Assembly (NCBI RefSeq): GCF_040939125.1
Contig: NZ_CP162495.1
Location: 682,001-746,000, forward strand
Reading direction: 5' to 3'
Source of the DNA: Clostridium sp. BJN0013
GTDB taxonomy: Bacteria; Bacillota; Clostridia; Clostridiales; Clostridiaceae
DNA: 64,000 nt
Under the pieces are notes generated by a model that worked only from the letters and a program-made list of their open reading frames with translations, was not told the DNA's origin and searched no databases. Positions 56,581-64,000 of this stretch are shown one piece after another. How positions within the stretch are numbered: position 1 is the stretch's first letter; every line of letters starts with the position of its first letter. The translations under genes were made by a program, and so were the position numbers.

Positions 56581-57411
56581 TTATTTTCTGTGAATTAAAT
56601 CATTAATTGGAAAATTCCAGTCCCCATTTGGTGAAGGATATGATTTTTTAACTGGTTTTTTAACACTGTCTCTAAAGCCATTTTTACCATATTTATCATA
56701 TTTATCATCTTTACCATCTTTACCATCTTTACAGTCATCTAGGGACCGAACTTGTTGTTTCTGAAGTAGTTTCAAGCATACATATACAACTGATTTATCA
56801 GTAAATTCTTCAAACTCTTCTTCGTTAATAAATCCATCAATTGGAATACCTTTATCATCAATATCTGCATCAAAAATTGCGGACCATTCAAGTTCACAAA
56901 AAACAGGTTCGTTAAAAATTTCTATATTTGCTCTGTCTGCTTCTCTTATATTTTTTCCCATTCTCTTAGCATCAAAATATCTTGCTACTCTAGGAGGAAG
57001 GTTCGGAAAAATTTTTGGGAAATTTGCAAAGGTTACTTCAACAGAGGCTCTGATTGGAATGTGAACAGTAGTATCTTTGATAACGCCGCCTATTCCAGAT
57101 TCTGTTGTGCATTCTCTTACGGCATATTCTATATTTTTTCTTATATATCCTTCAATGAAAATTTTGTTAGTTGGTGCAATATATCTGCATTGAGTTAAAA
57201 ATAGTTGTTTTTCTATTCTTTTTATTTCATAAGAAGGTTCATTAAGTCTAATTTTTGATTCTGAATCTATCTGGATTACAAGTTCTGCAAGAACTTTTGG
57301 AACTTTAAATTCTCCTTTTGGCCATGGGTAATTAGTAGCAGGTGTAAGTGTATCTGCACTTATAACCCTAGCATTACATCTAGAATCAGGACAAAAGTTA
57401 TTGTTATCCAT
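56581..57411 (-). CDS. Coat-like protein with KDG repeat (276 aa)
   Basis: The protein begins MDNNNFCPDSRCNARVISAD and has a beta-rich body (VPKVLAELVIQIDSESKI, TTVHIPIRASVEVTFANFP). A short repeat KDGKDGKDDKYDKYGK (about 228-243) is encoded by 9-base units ending in GGT/GAT/TAT. The C-terminus is basic, with Pro-Ser. It resembles clostridial proteins near coat genes; the family name is uncertain. AAAGGAG precedes the ATG. It shares with its neighbours the VPKV segment followed by an amphipathic domain. Confidence 0.6.
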   Translation of the reverse strand: MDNNNFCPDSRCNARVISADTLTPATNYPWPKGEFKVPKVLAELVIQIDSESKIRLNEPSYEIKRIEKQLFLTQCRYIAPTNKIFIEGYIRKNIEYAVRECTTESGIGGVIKDTTVHIPIRASVEVTFANFPKIFPNLPPRVARYFDAKRMGKNIREADRANIEIFNEPVFCELEWSAIFDADIDDKGIPIDGFINEEEFEEFTDKSVVYVCLKLLQKQQVRSLDDCKDGKDGKDDKYDKYGKNGFRDSVKKPVKKSYPSPNGDWNFPINDLIHRK

Positions 57412-57598
57412 TTTATTATCTCCTTTTTAAAAAGTGTAGGATAATAATGTTGTTTTATATCCTAGTACATACTATTCTAAAATAAAAAAAATGTACACAT
57501 AAAATATATAAATTATGTTTGAAAAACTTCATATTTATCTGGCTCAGTATGTAATTTTATTGTATGATGCCATTATTTTATGGTACTATAAATAAGAA

Positions 57599-57660
57599 TT
57601 TATCCGAAGGCTGCAATTAGCTAATACCCTAGCTTTTTCGAAGCAGGGAATAATCATTAC
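57599..57660 (+). repeat. Dispersed structured repeat, copy I (5' part)
   Basis: TTTATCCGAAGGCTGCAATT, AGCTAATACCCTAGCTTTTT and CGAAGCAGGGAATAATCATT match the first half; the second half is missing. It lies ahead of the U32 peptidase gene. Confidence 0.65.
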
Positions 57661-57706
57661 AATCATGAACTGTGAATTATGAATTAATATATAGGGAGAT
57701 AGGTTT

Positions 57707-60052
57707 ATGAAAAGAATAGAGTTATTGGCTCCTGCTGGAAATGTAGAAAGCTTGTATGCTGCAGTTCAAGCAGGAGCAGATGCAGTTTATTTAGGAGGAG
57801 GTAAATTTTCTGCTAGGGCTTATGCCCGTAATTTTGACGATGCTTCTATGAAAGATGCAGTAAAATATTGTCATCTATATAATGTAAAAGTGTATGTAAC
57901 CATGAATACCATAATGAAAGAAGATGAATTAAATAAAGCTTGTCAGTATGCAAAATTTTTATATAATATAGGAGTAGATGCTCTTATAATACAGGATATT
58001 GGTTTTTTTTATATGCTGCAGCAGGAGATACCGGATTTTGAAATCCATGCTTCTACTCAAATGACAATACATAATGGAGAGGCTGCACTGTTCTTAAATA
58101 AGGTAGGATTTAAGAGAATAGTGCTTTCCAGGGAGCTTTCTTTAAAAGAGATAAGGCATATATCTAAAGAACTTGGAATAGAAACAGAAATATTTATACA
58201 TGGCGCTCTTTGTATATGTTATTCAGGACAGTGTCTTATGAGTAGTATTATTGGAGGAAGAAGCGGAAATAGAGGAAAATGTGCTCAGCCTTGTAGGCTT
58301 CCCTATAAAATAGTAAATAAAAAAGAATGTACTGAAAAGAGTGGATATCTTTTAAGCCCTAAGGATATGTGTACTATTGAAGATATTCGTAAAATAATAG
58401 AGAGTGGTACCTCTTCTTTAAAAATTGAAGGAAGAATGAAAAGACCTGAATATGTAGCTGGAGTTGTAACAGAATATAAGAATGTAATTGAAAATTTTTA
58501 TAATAATTCCCCTTGTAAATGTAATGATATACATGTGAAGAAAAAACTTTTACAATTATTTAATAGGGAAGGTTTTTCTAAAGCTTATCTATATAAGAAT
58601 ACAGGGAAAGACATGATGGCCTATTCTTTTCCTAAAAATACTGGAATAAAAGCAGGTAAGGTAGAAAATGATAGAACTATTCTTTTATATGAGGATATAT
58701 CTTTAAATGATGGAATTAGAGTTGGGGATGAAGGTTTTACTATTTCTAAAATAATCAAATCACAACAAGAGGTAAATAGAGCTTATAGGGGAGAAAGGGT
58801 AAGGATTATACCAGCTAAATATAGCAGTGGGAATGTAATATATAAAACTTCTGATTTTATGCAAATAACACAATTACAAAATATATATAACAATCCCTAT
58901 GGAAAAAAATTTGGTTTGAATTTGAAAATAGAATTTGAAAGGGGAAAACCCATTGTACTTTATACCAATTTTAATGGCAAGGATTTTAAAGTAGAAGGAG
59001 AAAAAGTTCTAGAAGCACTAAAACATCCCTTGAGTAAAGATAGAATATGTAAAAGTATAAATAAAACAACAGATAATATATTTAAATTTGATAATATAGA
59101 ATTTAAAAATTTTGAAGAAGGATTTTTACCTATATCGGATATAAATCAAGTTAGAAGAAAACTTTTAAATGAACTTGAACGATATATATTAATTAGAAAT
59201 AGAAAAAATAATAATTTAAATAGTATACTTTTAAAAAGAAAATTTAATAAGATTTGTCTACCTGAAAAAATGGTATTTGTAGACAATAGTGAACAGTTAG
59301 AAGCTGCCCTTGAAATGGAGTTTAATCACATATGTATAAATCCATTTCAAAGAAATAAAGACATTGATCTATGTGGAATTAAATGCAGTAAAATATATGT
59401 TAAAGTACCTAATATAGTAAGAATGGAATTTGATTATATAGAAGAGTTTATAAATAAAAACTTAAGTAGGATAAGGGGAATAGTTACTGGAAATTTAGGC
59501 ATAATAAATAAATTTGCAAATAAGATACAGATTTTTGGTGATTATAAACTGAACATAACAAATAGCTGTGCTTTGGAAGTTTATAATAAGCTTACCAATG
59601 GAAATTGTTTAAGCGTAGAATTAAATAGAAATGAAATAAAAAAAATCATTTCAAATAGTAATTTTAGTAGTCAAATACTAGTATATGGGAAAATAGAGAC
59701 TATGGTAAGTGAATATTGTGCTGTAGGGAGTATTTTTGGAGGTAAATCTAGTAGTAAAAATTGCAATAAAGCCTGTGAAAAAGGAGATTTTTTACTGGTA
59801 GATAGGAAGAAAAAGGAATTTGCATTAAAAACAGATAAATTCTGTAGAAGTTATATATACAACACAGTACCTGTTAATTTAATTTCACATATGAAAGAAT
59901 TAAGAAATATAGGTATCAATTCTTTTAGAGCTGATTTTATTGATGAAAATTATAAAAAAACAAAAGAGATACTAAGATATTTTAAAGAAGAACAGTTTAA
60001 AGGTGACTTTAGTAAATTTACAAGAACACATTATAGAAATGGAGTGGAATAA
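57707..60052 (+). CDS. U32-family peptidase / RlhA-type protein
   Basis: The 781-residue protein begins with LLAPAGNVESLYAAVQAGAD (TIM-barrel start) and has the U32 signature EIFIHGALCICYSGQCLMSS (about 165-184) with Cys in GNRGKCAQPCR. The C-terminal half is the DUF3656-type region, ending with a Cys set (CNKACEKGD). Family members hydroxylate 23S rRNA (RlhA) or modify tRNA, with an iron-sulfur cluster held by these cysteines; true peptidase activity is doubtful. GGGAGATAGG precedes the ATG. mutS2 follows after 36 bases. Confidence 0.88.
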   Translation: MKRIELLAPAGNVESLYAAVQAGADAVYLGGGKFSARAYARNFDDASMKDAVKYCHLYNVKVYVTMNTIMKEDELNKACQYAKFLYNIGVDALIIQDIGFFYMLQQEIPDFEIHASTQMTIHNGEAALFLNKVGFKRIVLSRELSLKEIRHISKELGIETEIFIHGALCICYSGQCLMSSIIGGRSGNRGKCAQPCRLPYKIVNKKECTEKSGYLLSPKDMCTIEDIRKIIESGTSSLKIEGRMKRPEYVAGVVTEYKNVIENFYNNSPCKCNDIHVKKKLLQLFNREGFSKAYLYKNTGKDMMAYSFPKNTGIKAGKVENDRTILLYEDISLNDGIRVGDEGFTISKIIKSQQEVNRAYRGERVRIIPAKYSSGNVIYKTSDFMQITQLQNIYNNPYGKKFGLNLKIEFERGKPIVLYTNFNGKDFKVEGEKVLEALKHPLSKDRICKSINKTTDNIFKFDNIEFKNFEEGFLPISDINQVRRKLLNELERYILIRNRKNNNLNSILLKRKFNKICLPEKMVFVDNSEQLEAALEMEFNHICINPFQRNKDIDLCGIKCSKIYVKVPNIVRMEFDYIEEFINKNLSRIRGIVTGNLGIINKFANKIQIFGDYKLNITNSCALEVYNKLTNGNCLSVELNRNEIKKIISNSNFSSQILVYGKIETMVSEYCAVGSIFGGKSSSKNCNKACEKGDFLLVDRKKKEFALKTDKFCRSYIYNTVPVNLISHMKELRNIGINSFRADFIDENYKKTKEILRYFKEEQFKGDFSKFTRTHYRNGVE

Positions 60053-60088
60053 AGGTAATCTTAGTCTTGAAAGGAAGGATAAATTTAA

Positions 60089-62449
60089 ATGAACGAAAAA
60101 TCGCTAAGGATTTTAGAATTTTATAAAGTAAAGGATAAATTAAAAAGGTATACAAATACCAGTGCAGCCAAAGATATAGTGGATAATTTAAAACCCTATG
60201 ATAATATATATGAAGTAAGAGAGCATTTAGAAGAAACTGAGGAGGCTTTAAAACTTATTATATCCAGAGGAAATCCTCCTTTTGATGGAGTTTACGATAT
60301 AAGACAGGGTATAAAGATGGCGCAAAAAGGTTCTATGCTTATGCCAGCACAAATTTTTAGGATAGGAGCTGTTTTAAAAGCGTCCAGGAGATTTGAAAAA
60401 TATATAAGATCAAAAGAAGAAGGAGAAGACTTCAGAATTATAGAAGATATTTGTCAGGGTATTGTTTTATTAAAGGACTTAGAAGACAAAATTTTTATTT
60501 CCATAGAAGATGAAGATGAAATATCAGATAGGGCAAGTTCTCTTTTATATGGTATTAGAAAGAGTTTAAGAGATAAAAATGCCTCTGTAAGAGATAAGGT
60601 GAATTCGCTTATAAGAACATATTCTTCTTATCTACAGGATAATTTGTATACCATAAGGGGAGATAGGTATGTGCTGCCGGTAAAGGCAGAAAATAAGGCT
60701 TCAGTACCGGGGCTTGTTCACGATCAAAGTTCCAGTGGCTCAACACTGTATATAGAACCTATGGCTCTTGTAAATTTGAATAATGAAATAAAAGAATTGA
60801 AGTTAAAAGAAAAAGCCGAGATAGATAGAATATTATATGAACTGTCCCGGGAAATACATGACAATATAGTTGTGATTAAAAACAATGCAGATATAATATG
60901 GGAATTGGATTTTATATTTGCTAAAGCTAAATTTGGAAGTGAATTAAATGGTAATATCCCTATAGTAAATGATAATTGTATAATAGATATAGTAGGGGGA
61001 AGACATCCTCTCATAGATAGAAAAACAGTAGTACCTATGGATGTATATATTGGTAAGGATTTTACCTGTCTTGTTGTAACAGGACCCAATACCGGGGGAA
61101 AAACTGTAGCACTTAAAACCATAGGACTTTTACACATTATGGCCTTAAGTGGGCTTATGATACCTGCCAGGGAAAATTCAACTGTAGGTTTTTTTACAGA
61201 GATATTTGCAGATATTGGTGATGAACAGAGTATAGAGCAGAATTTATCTACCTTTTCCTCCCATATGACCAATATAGTCAATATTATCAACAAATGTGAT
61301 GAAAAATCTTTGGTGTTATTTGATGAGTTAGGGGCTGGTACCGATCCTACAGAAGGAGCGGCACTTGCAGTATCCATACTTGAAAATTTAAAAAACAGAG
61401 GTTCCATGATAGTTGCTACAACTCATTATAGTGAATTGAAAGCTTATGCCCTAAAAAGTAATGGAGTAGAAAATGCCTCGGTAGAATTTGATGTGGATAC
61501 CTTAAAACCTACCTATAAACTTATGATAGGAATACCTGGAAAATCCAATGCTTTTGAAATATCTAAAAGACTTGGACTGCCTGAATTTATAATAAAAGCT
61601 GCAAGAGAGAATATAGCCAGTGAAGCTTTAAAGTTTGAAGATTTGATTCAAAGTCTTCAGGAAAAGAGAATAAAGGCTGAAAATTATTTTAGGGAAGCGG
61701 AAATACTCAAAAGAGAAGCAGCTAAAATTAAAGAAAAATATGAACAAAAGGCTAGTAGATTACAAGAAGTAAGGGATAAATCCATTACAGAAGCCCATAG
61801 AAAAGCCAGAGAAATAATAAGAGAGTCTAAAGAAGAGGCAGATAGAATTTTAAAGGATATAAGAGAATTAGAAAAAATGGGTTATAATTCTTCAGTAAAG
61901 CATAAATTAGAAGAATGTAGAAAAATGCTTAAAGATAAACTGGAAAATACTGAGGAAAATTTATATAAAGTCAAAAGTGAAAATGGCCAGCAGCTTAAGT
62001 CTGTAAGAGAAGGTGAAGAAGTATTTATTCCGTCACTGAACCAAAAAGTATTGGTATTATCAAAGCCTGATAATAAAGGAGAGGTACAAGTTCAGGCAGG
62101 CATTATGAAAATAAGTGTTAATCTAAAAAAATTAAGGGCATTTAAAGGAAGTACTAAAAGTACAGATAAAAAATTAAAAAGAGAAGTCAACTTAAATTTA
62201 AAAAATGTAGCTGCATCAGTAGACCTGAGAGGAATGGATTCTATAGAAGCAGCTTATATTACAGATAAGTATTTAGATGATGCTTATATAGCAGGACTCA
62301 AAGAAGTAACTATAATACATGGAAAGGGTACGGGAATATTGAGAAGTTCCATAACAGATATGTTGAAATCTCATTCCCATGTAAAAAGCTATAGAATTGG
62401 TGAGTATGGTGAAGGTGGTACTGGAGTTACAATAGTAGAACTAAAGTAG
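60089..62449 (+). CDS. mutS2: MutS2 endonuclease/ATPase
   Basis: The 786-residue protein has the MutS core with Walker A GPNTGGKTVALK (about 332), Walker B LVLFDELGAGTDPTEG, coiled-coil insertion (about 515-620) and a C-terminal Smr nuclease domain (VDLRGMDSIEAAY, then IIHGKGTGILRS). It lacks the mismatch-recognition domain. MutS2 suppresses recombination and, in Bacillus, acts on collided ribosomes. AAAGGAAGG precedes the ATG. The position after the U32 gene is usual in clostridia. Confidence 0.95.
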   Translation: MNEKSLRILEFYKVKDKLKRYTNTSAAKDIVDNLKPYDNIYEVREHLEETEEALKLIISRGNPPFDGVYDIRQGIKMAQKGSMLMPAQIFRIGAVLKASRRFEKYIRSKEEGEDFRIIEDICQGIVLLKDLEDKIFISIEDEDEISDRASSLLYGIRKSLRDKNASVRDKVNSLIRTYSSYLQDNLYTIRGDRYVLPVKAENKASVPGLVHDQSSSGSTLYIEPMALVNLNNEIKELKLKEKAEIDRILYELSREIHDNIVVIKNNADIIWELDFIFAKAKFGSELNGNIPIVNDNCIIDIVGGRHPLIDRKTVVPMDVYIGKDFTCLVVTGPNTGGKTVALKTIGLLHIMALSGLMIPARENSTVGFFTEIFADIGDEQSIEQNLSTFSSHMTNIVNIINKCDEKSLVLFDELGAGTDPTEGAALAVSILENLKNRGSMIVATTHYSELKAYALKSNGVENASVEFDVDTLKPTYKLMIGIPGKSNAFEISKRLGLPEFIIKAARENIASEALKFEDLIQSLQEKRIKAENYFREAEILKREAAKIKEKYEQKASRLQEVRDKSITEAHRKAREIIRESKEEADRILKDIRELEKMGYNSSVKHKLEECRKMLKDKLENTEENLYKVKSENGQQLKSVREGEEVFIPSLNQKVLVLSKPDNKGEVQVQAGIMKISVNLKKLRAFKGSTKSTDKKLKREVNLNLKNVAASVDLRGMDSIEAAYITDKYLDDAYIAGLKEVTIIHGKGTGILRSSITDMLKSHSHVKSYRIGEYGEGGTGVTIVELK

Positions 62450-62467
62450 TTTAGATTAGGAGGAAAA

Positions 62468-62911
62468 ATGATATTAGTAAGTGCATGTTTGTGTGGAATT
62501 AATACTAAATACAATGGGGAAAACAATCTTTCTCAGGATGTTTTAAAACTTATAAGGAAAGAGAGAATGATACCTGTATGTCCAGAACAGCTGGGAGGAC
62601 TTACCACCCCAAGAGAACCCTGTGAAATATGTGGAGGTACAGGAAAAGATGTATTAAATAAAAAAGCCATTGTAATAACTTCAGACGGAAAAAATGTTAC
62701 AGATAATTTTCTAAGAGGGGCTTATGAAACCTTAAATATAGCTAAAGCATTCGATATAAAAAAAGCCATATTAAAATCTAAAAGTCCCTCCTGCGGTTAT
62801 AATAAAATTTATGATGGCAGTTTTAAGAAAAACATTATAAAAGGAAATGGAGTTACAACAGAGCTTCTTGTTAAAAATGGAATAAAAATATATACAGAAG
62901 AAGATGTATAG
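62468..62911 (+). CDS. DUF523 family protein
   Basis: The 147-residue protein begins MILVSACLCGINTKYNGENN, then PVCPEQLGGLTTPREPCEI and KSKSPSCGYNKIYDGSF, all hallmark segments of DUF523 with conserved cysteines. It is thought to bind metal or thiol ligands; the function is unknown. It follows mutS2 after 18 bases with TAGGAGG before its ATG, so it is probably in the same transcript. Confidence 0.88.
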   Translation: MILVSACLCGINTKYNGENNLSQDVLKLIRKERMIPVCPEQLGGLTTPREPCEICGGTGKDVLNKKAIVITSDGKNVTDNFLRGAYETLNIAKAFDIKKAILKSKSPSCGYNKIYDGSFKKNIIKGNGVTTELLVKNGIKIYTEEDV

Positions 62912-62935
62912 AGGGAACGTACCTTGTATTTGTAT

Positions 62936-64000
62936 TTATACTACTACTTTTATATATTCTACCTCGGGATCTTCTGTACCCTGAACATATAATCCAGTGT
63001 CCTTCAATCTTTGTACATAATCTACAATTTCTTTTGTTATCTCTTCTCCAGGACAAAGTATTGGTATTCCAGGAGGATATGCCATTAAAAATTCACCACT
63101 TATCATGCCTATACTGTTTTTTAAGAGAAGTGGTTGTTTAGGAGAATTAAAAGCATCCCTTGGGATTTTTATCTGTTTTGGTATATCGGGTATATCTAAA
63201 AAATCAGATTTTTTATTTTCTTTAACATAATATTCCATGCTTATTTCTTTCAATGCCTGCAATAGGGTATCCATGGCTTCTTTAGTATCCCCAAAGGAAC
63301 CCACTGCTAAAACATTATATAAATCGGAAAGCTCCATTTGAATATGATATTTATTGGATAAGATCATATCTAAGTCATATCCTGTAATTCCAAGTTCTCT
63401 ACAGTTTATAGTTATTTTAGTAGGATCAAGGGTTGTGACACCCTCATTTCCTACTATTTCTTCTCCAAAGCAGTAGAATCCTTTAATATTGTTTATTTCA
63501 TACCGCACATAATTTGCAAGTTCAATAGATTTATCCAAAAGTTCTTTTCCATGAAGAGCTATTTGTCTTCTGGCACAGTCCAGCGAAGCCATTAAAATAT
63601 AAGAGGGAGAAGTTGTCTGTAATAGAGATAAAACCTGATGAACTCTATTTATGTCAATACGTTCTGAACAGACATGAAGTAGGGAACACTGGGTTAAGGC
63701 ACCGATTATTTTATGTGTACTTTGTGCACACATATCCGCACCGGCTTCTATAGCGGACATAGGTAGATTATCATTAAAACCAAGGTGTGGTCCGTGAGCC
63801 TCATCTACAATTAGAGGAATATCATAACTGTGTACAATATCTGAAATTTTCTTTATATCTGTAGCTACTCCATAATAGGTAGGATTTATTATTAAAACAG
63901 CTTTGGCATCAGGATGCTTTTTTAAAGTCTTCTCCACAGTTTCAGGAGTGACACCCTGAGCAATTCCTACTCTTTTGTCTAGGGCTGGCTGCATATATAC
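62936..64000 (-). CDS. Orn/Lys/Arg decarboxylase family (5' part outside window)
   Basis: The frame is open at the right edge, so the N-terminal 100 or more residues lie outside. The visible part has the fold-type I PLP domain with VDEAHGPHLGF, the PLP Lys in QSTHKIIGALTQ, and the C-terminal domain (YPPGIPILCPGEEIT). It fits the shorter Gram-positive SpeA/Cad-like decarboxylases of about 480 residues, which release CO2 from lysine, arginine or ornithine. The substrate is not decided. It is convergent with the DUF523 gene. Confidence 0.88.
   Translation of the reverse strand, partial: VYMQPALDKRVGIAQGVTPETVEKTLKKHPDAKAVLIINPTYYGVATDIKKISDIVHSYDIPLIVDEAHGPHLGFNDNLPMSAIEAGADMCAQSTHKIIGALTQCSLLHVCSERIDINRVHQVLSLLQTTSPSYILMASLDCARRQIALHGKELLDKSIELANYVRYEINNIKGFYCFGEEIVGNEGVTTLDPTKITINCRELGITGYDLDMILSNKYHIQMELSDLYNVLAVGSFGDTKEAMDTLLQALKEISMEYYVKENKKSDFLDIPDIPKQIKIPRDAFNSPKQPLLLKNSIGMISGEFLMAYPPGIPILCPGEEITKEIVDYVQRLKDTGLYVQGTEDPEVEYIKVVV

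Noticed and set aside
60724-61407. 227-codon frame on the strand opposite mutS2
   Set aside because: It is antisense to a confidently identified gene and has Ser/Leu/Ile-rich composition typical of shadow frames in AT-rich DNA. The same reasoning removes 26611-27174, 36660-37145, 49525-49908 and similar frames.

Overview
The window is low-GC chromosomal DNA of a Clostridium-type, spore-forming anaerobe. The evidence is strongly AT-biased codon use, AAGGAGG-type ribosome sites, three T-box leaders, a small acid-soluble spore protein, a YtxC-type sporulation gene ahead of thrS, cysteine-rich coat-like proteins, a flavodiiron protein and a 2-hydroxyacyl-CoA dehydratase activase fusion. The C. 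kluyveri/C. ljungdahlii branch is a reasonable guess, but the species is not established here.

Layout. 1-8.1 kb: end of a membrane transglutaminase-like gene, a TPR protein, an SsuBC/TauBC-type ABC ATPase and permease, and a 1431-residue double activase. 8.1-16.7 kb: an accessory island with tiny genes, a five-copy DnaA-box array, tandem double-hairpin repeats, phage-like HTH regulators, a dead IS200/IS605 copy, an orphan agrD-agrC pair, a small hydrophobic peptide gene with a masked ribosome site, and a large serine recombinase. 16.7-23.6 kb: a rearranged segment holding a flavorubredoxin, an MBL-fold hydrolase, an IS630-like remnant and a MarR-MATE pair. The two halves of one ABC substrate-binding lipoprotein lie at its ends in opposite orientation. 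24-40 kb: T-box-valS-folC, small housekeeping genes, and most of the acetyl-DAP/lysine route (dapH, asd, dapA, dapB and a PatA-like aminotransferase). 40.2-41.6 kb: a degraded stretch, then five tRNA genes (Val, Asp, Phe, Gly, Cys). 41.8-51.9 kb: ytxC, T-box-thrS, an L20/infC-type leader, a decayed infC, rpmI-rplT, a 23S rRNA methyltransferase, T-box-pheST and zapA. 52-57.4 kb: a coat-like cluster. 57.7-64 kb: U32 peptidase, mutS2, DUF523, and an Orn/Lys/Arg decarboxylase that runs off the window.

Four observations stand out. (1) The split lipoprotein junctions lie next to the recombinase gene. Inverting the 6.1 kb between them on paper restores an in-frame 339-codon gene and, next to the recombinase, a 46-bp near-palindromic site with 13-bp arms, as expected for attP. 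(2) A modular 150-200 bp repeat occurs about nine times between genes. It appears to fold, with compensatory changes between copies, and twice it sits between a T-box terminator and a synthetase start codon. (3) infC is missing from the thrS-rpmI interval; only a frameshifted fragment of about 36 codons, matching the end of IF3, remains. (4) An agrD-agrC quorum-sensing pair lacks agrB and agrA and has a long inverted repeat between its two genes.

Everything here was read by eye from the sequence. Family names come from recognised motifs, not from database searches.
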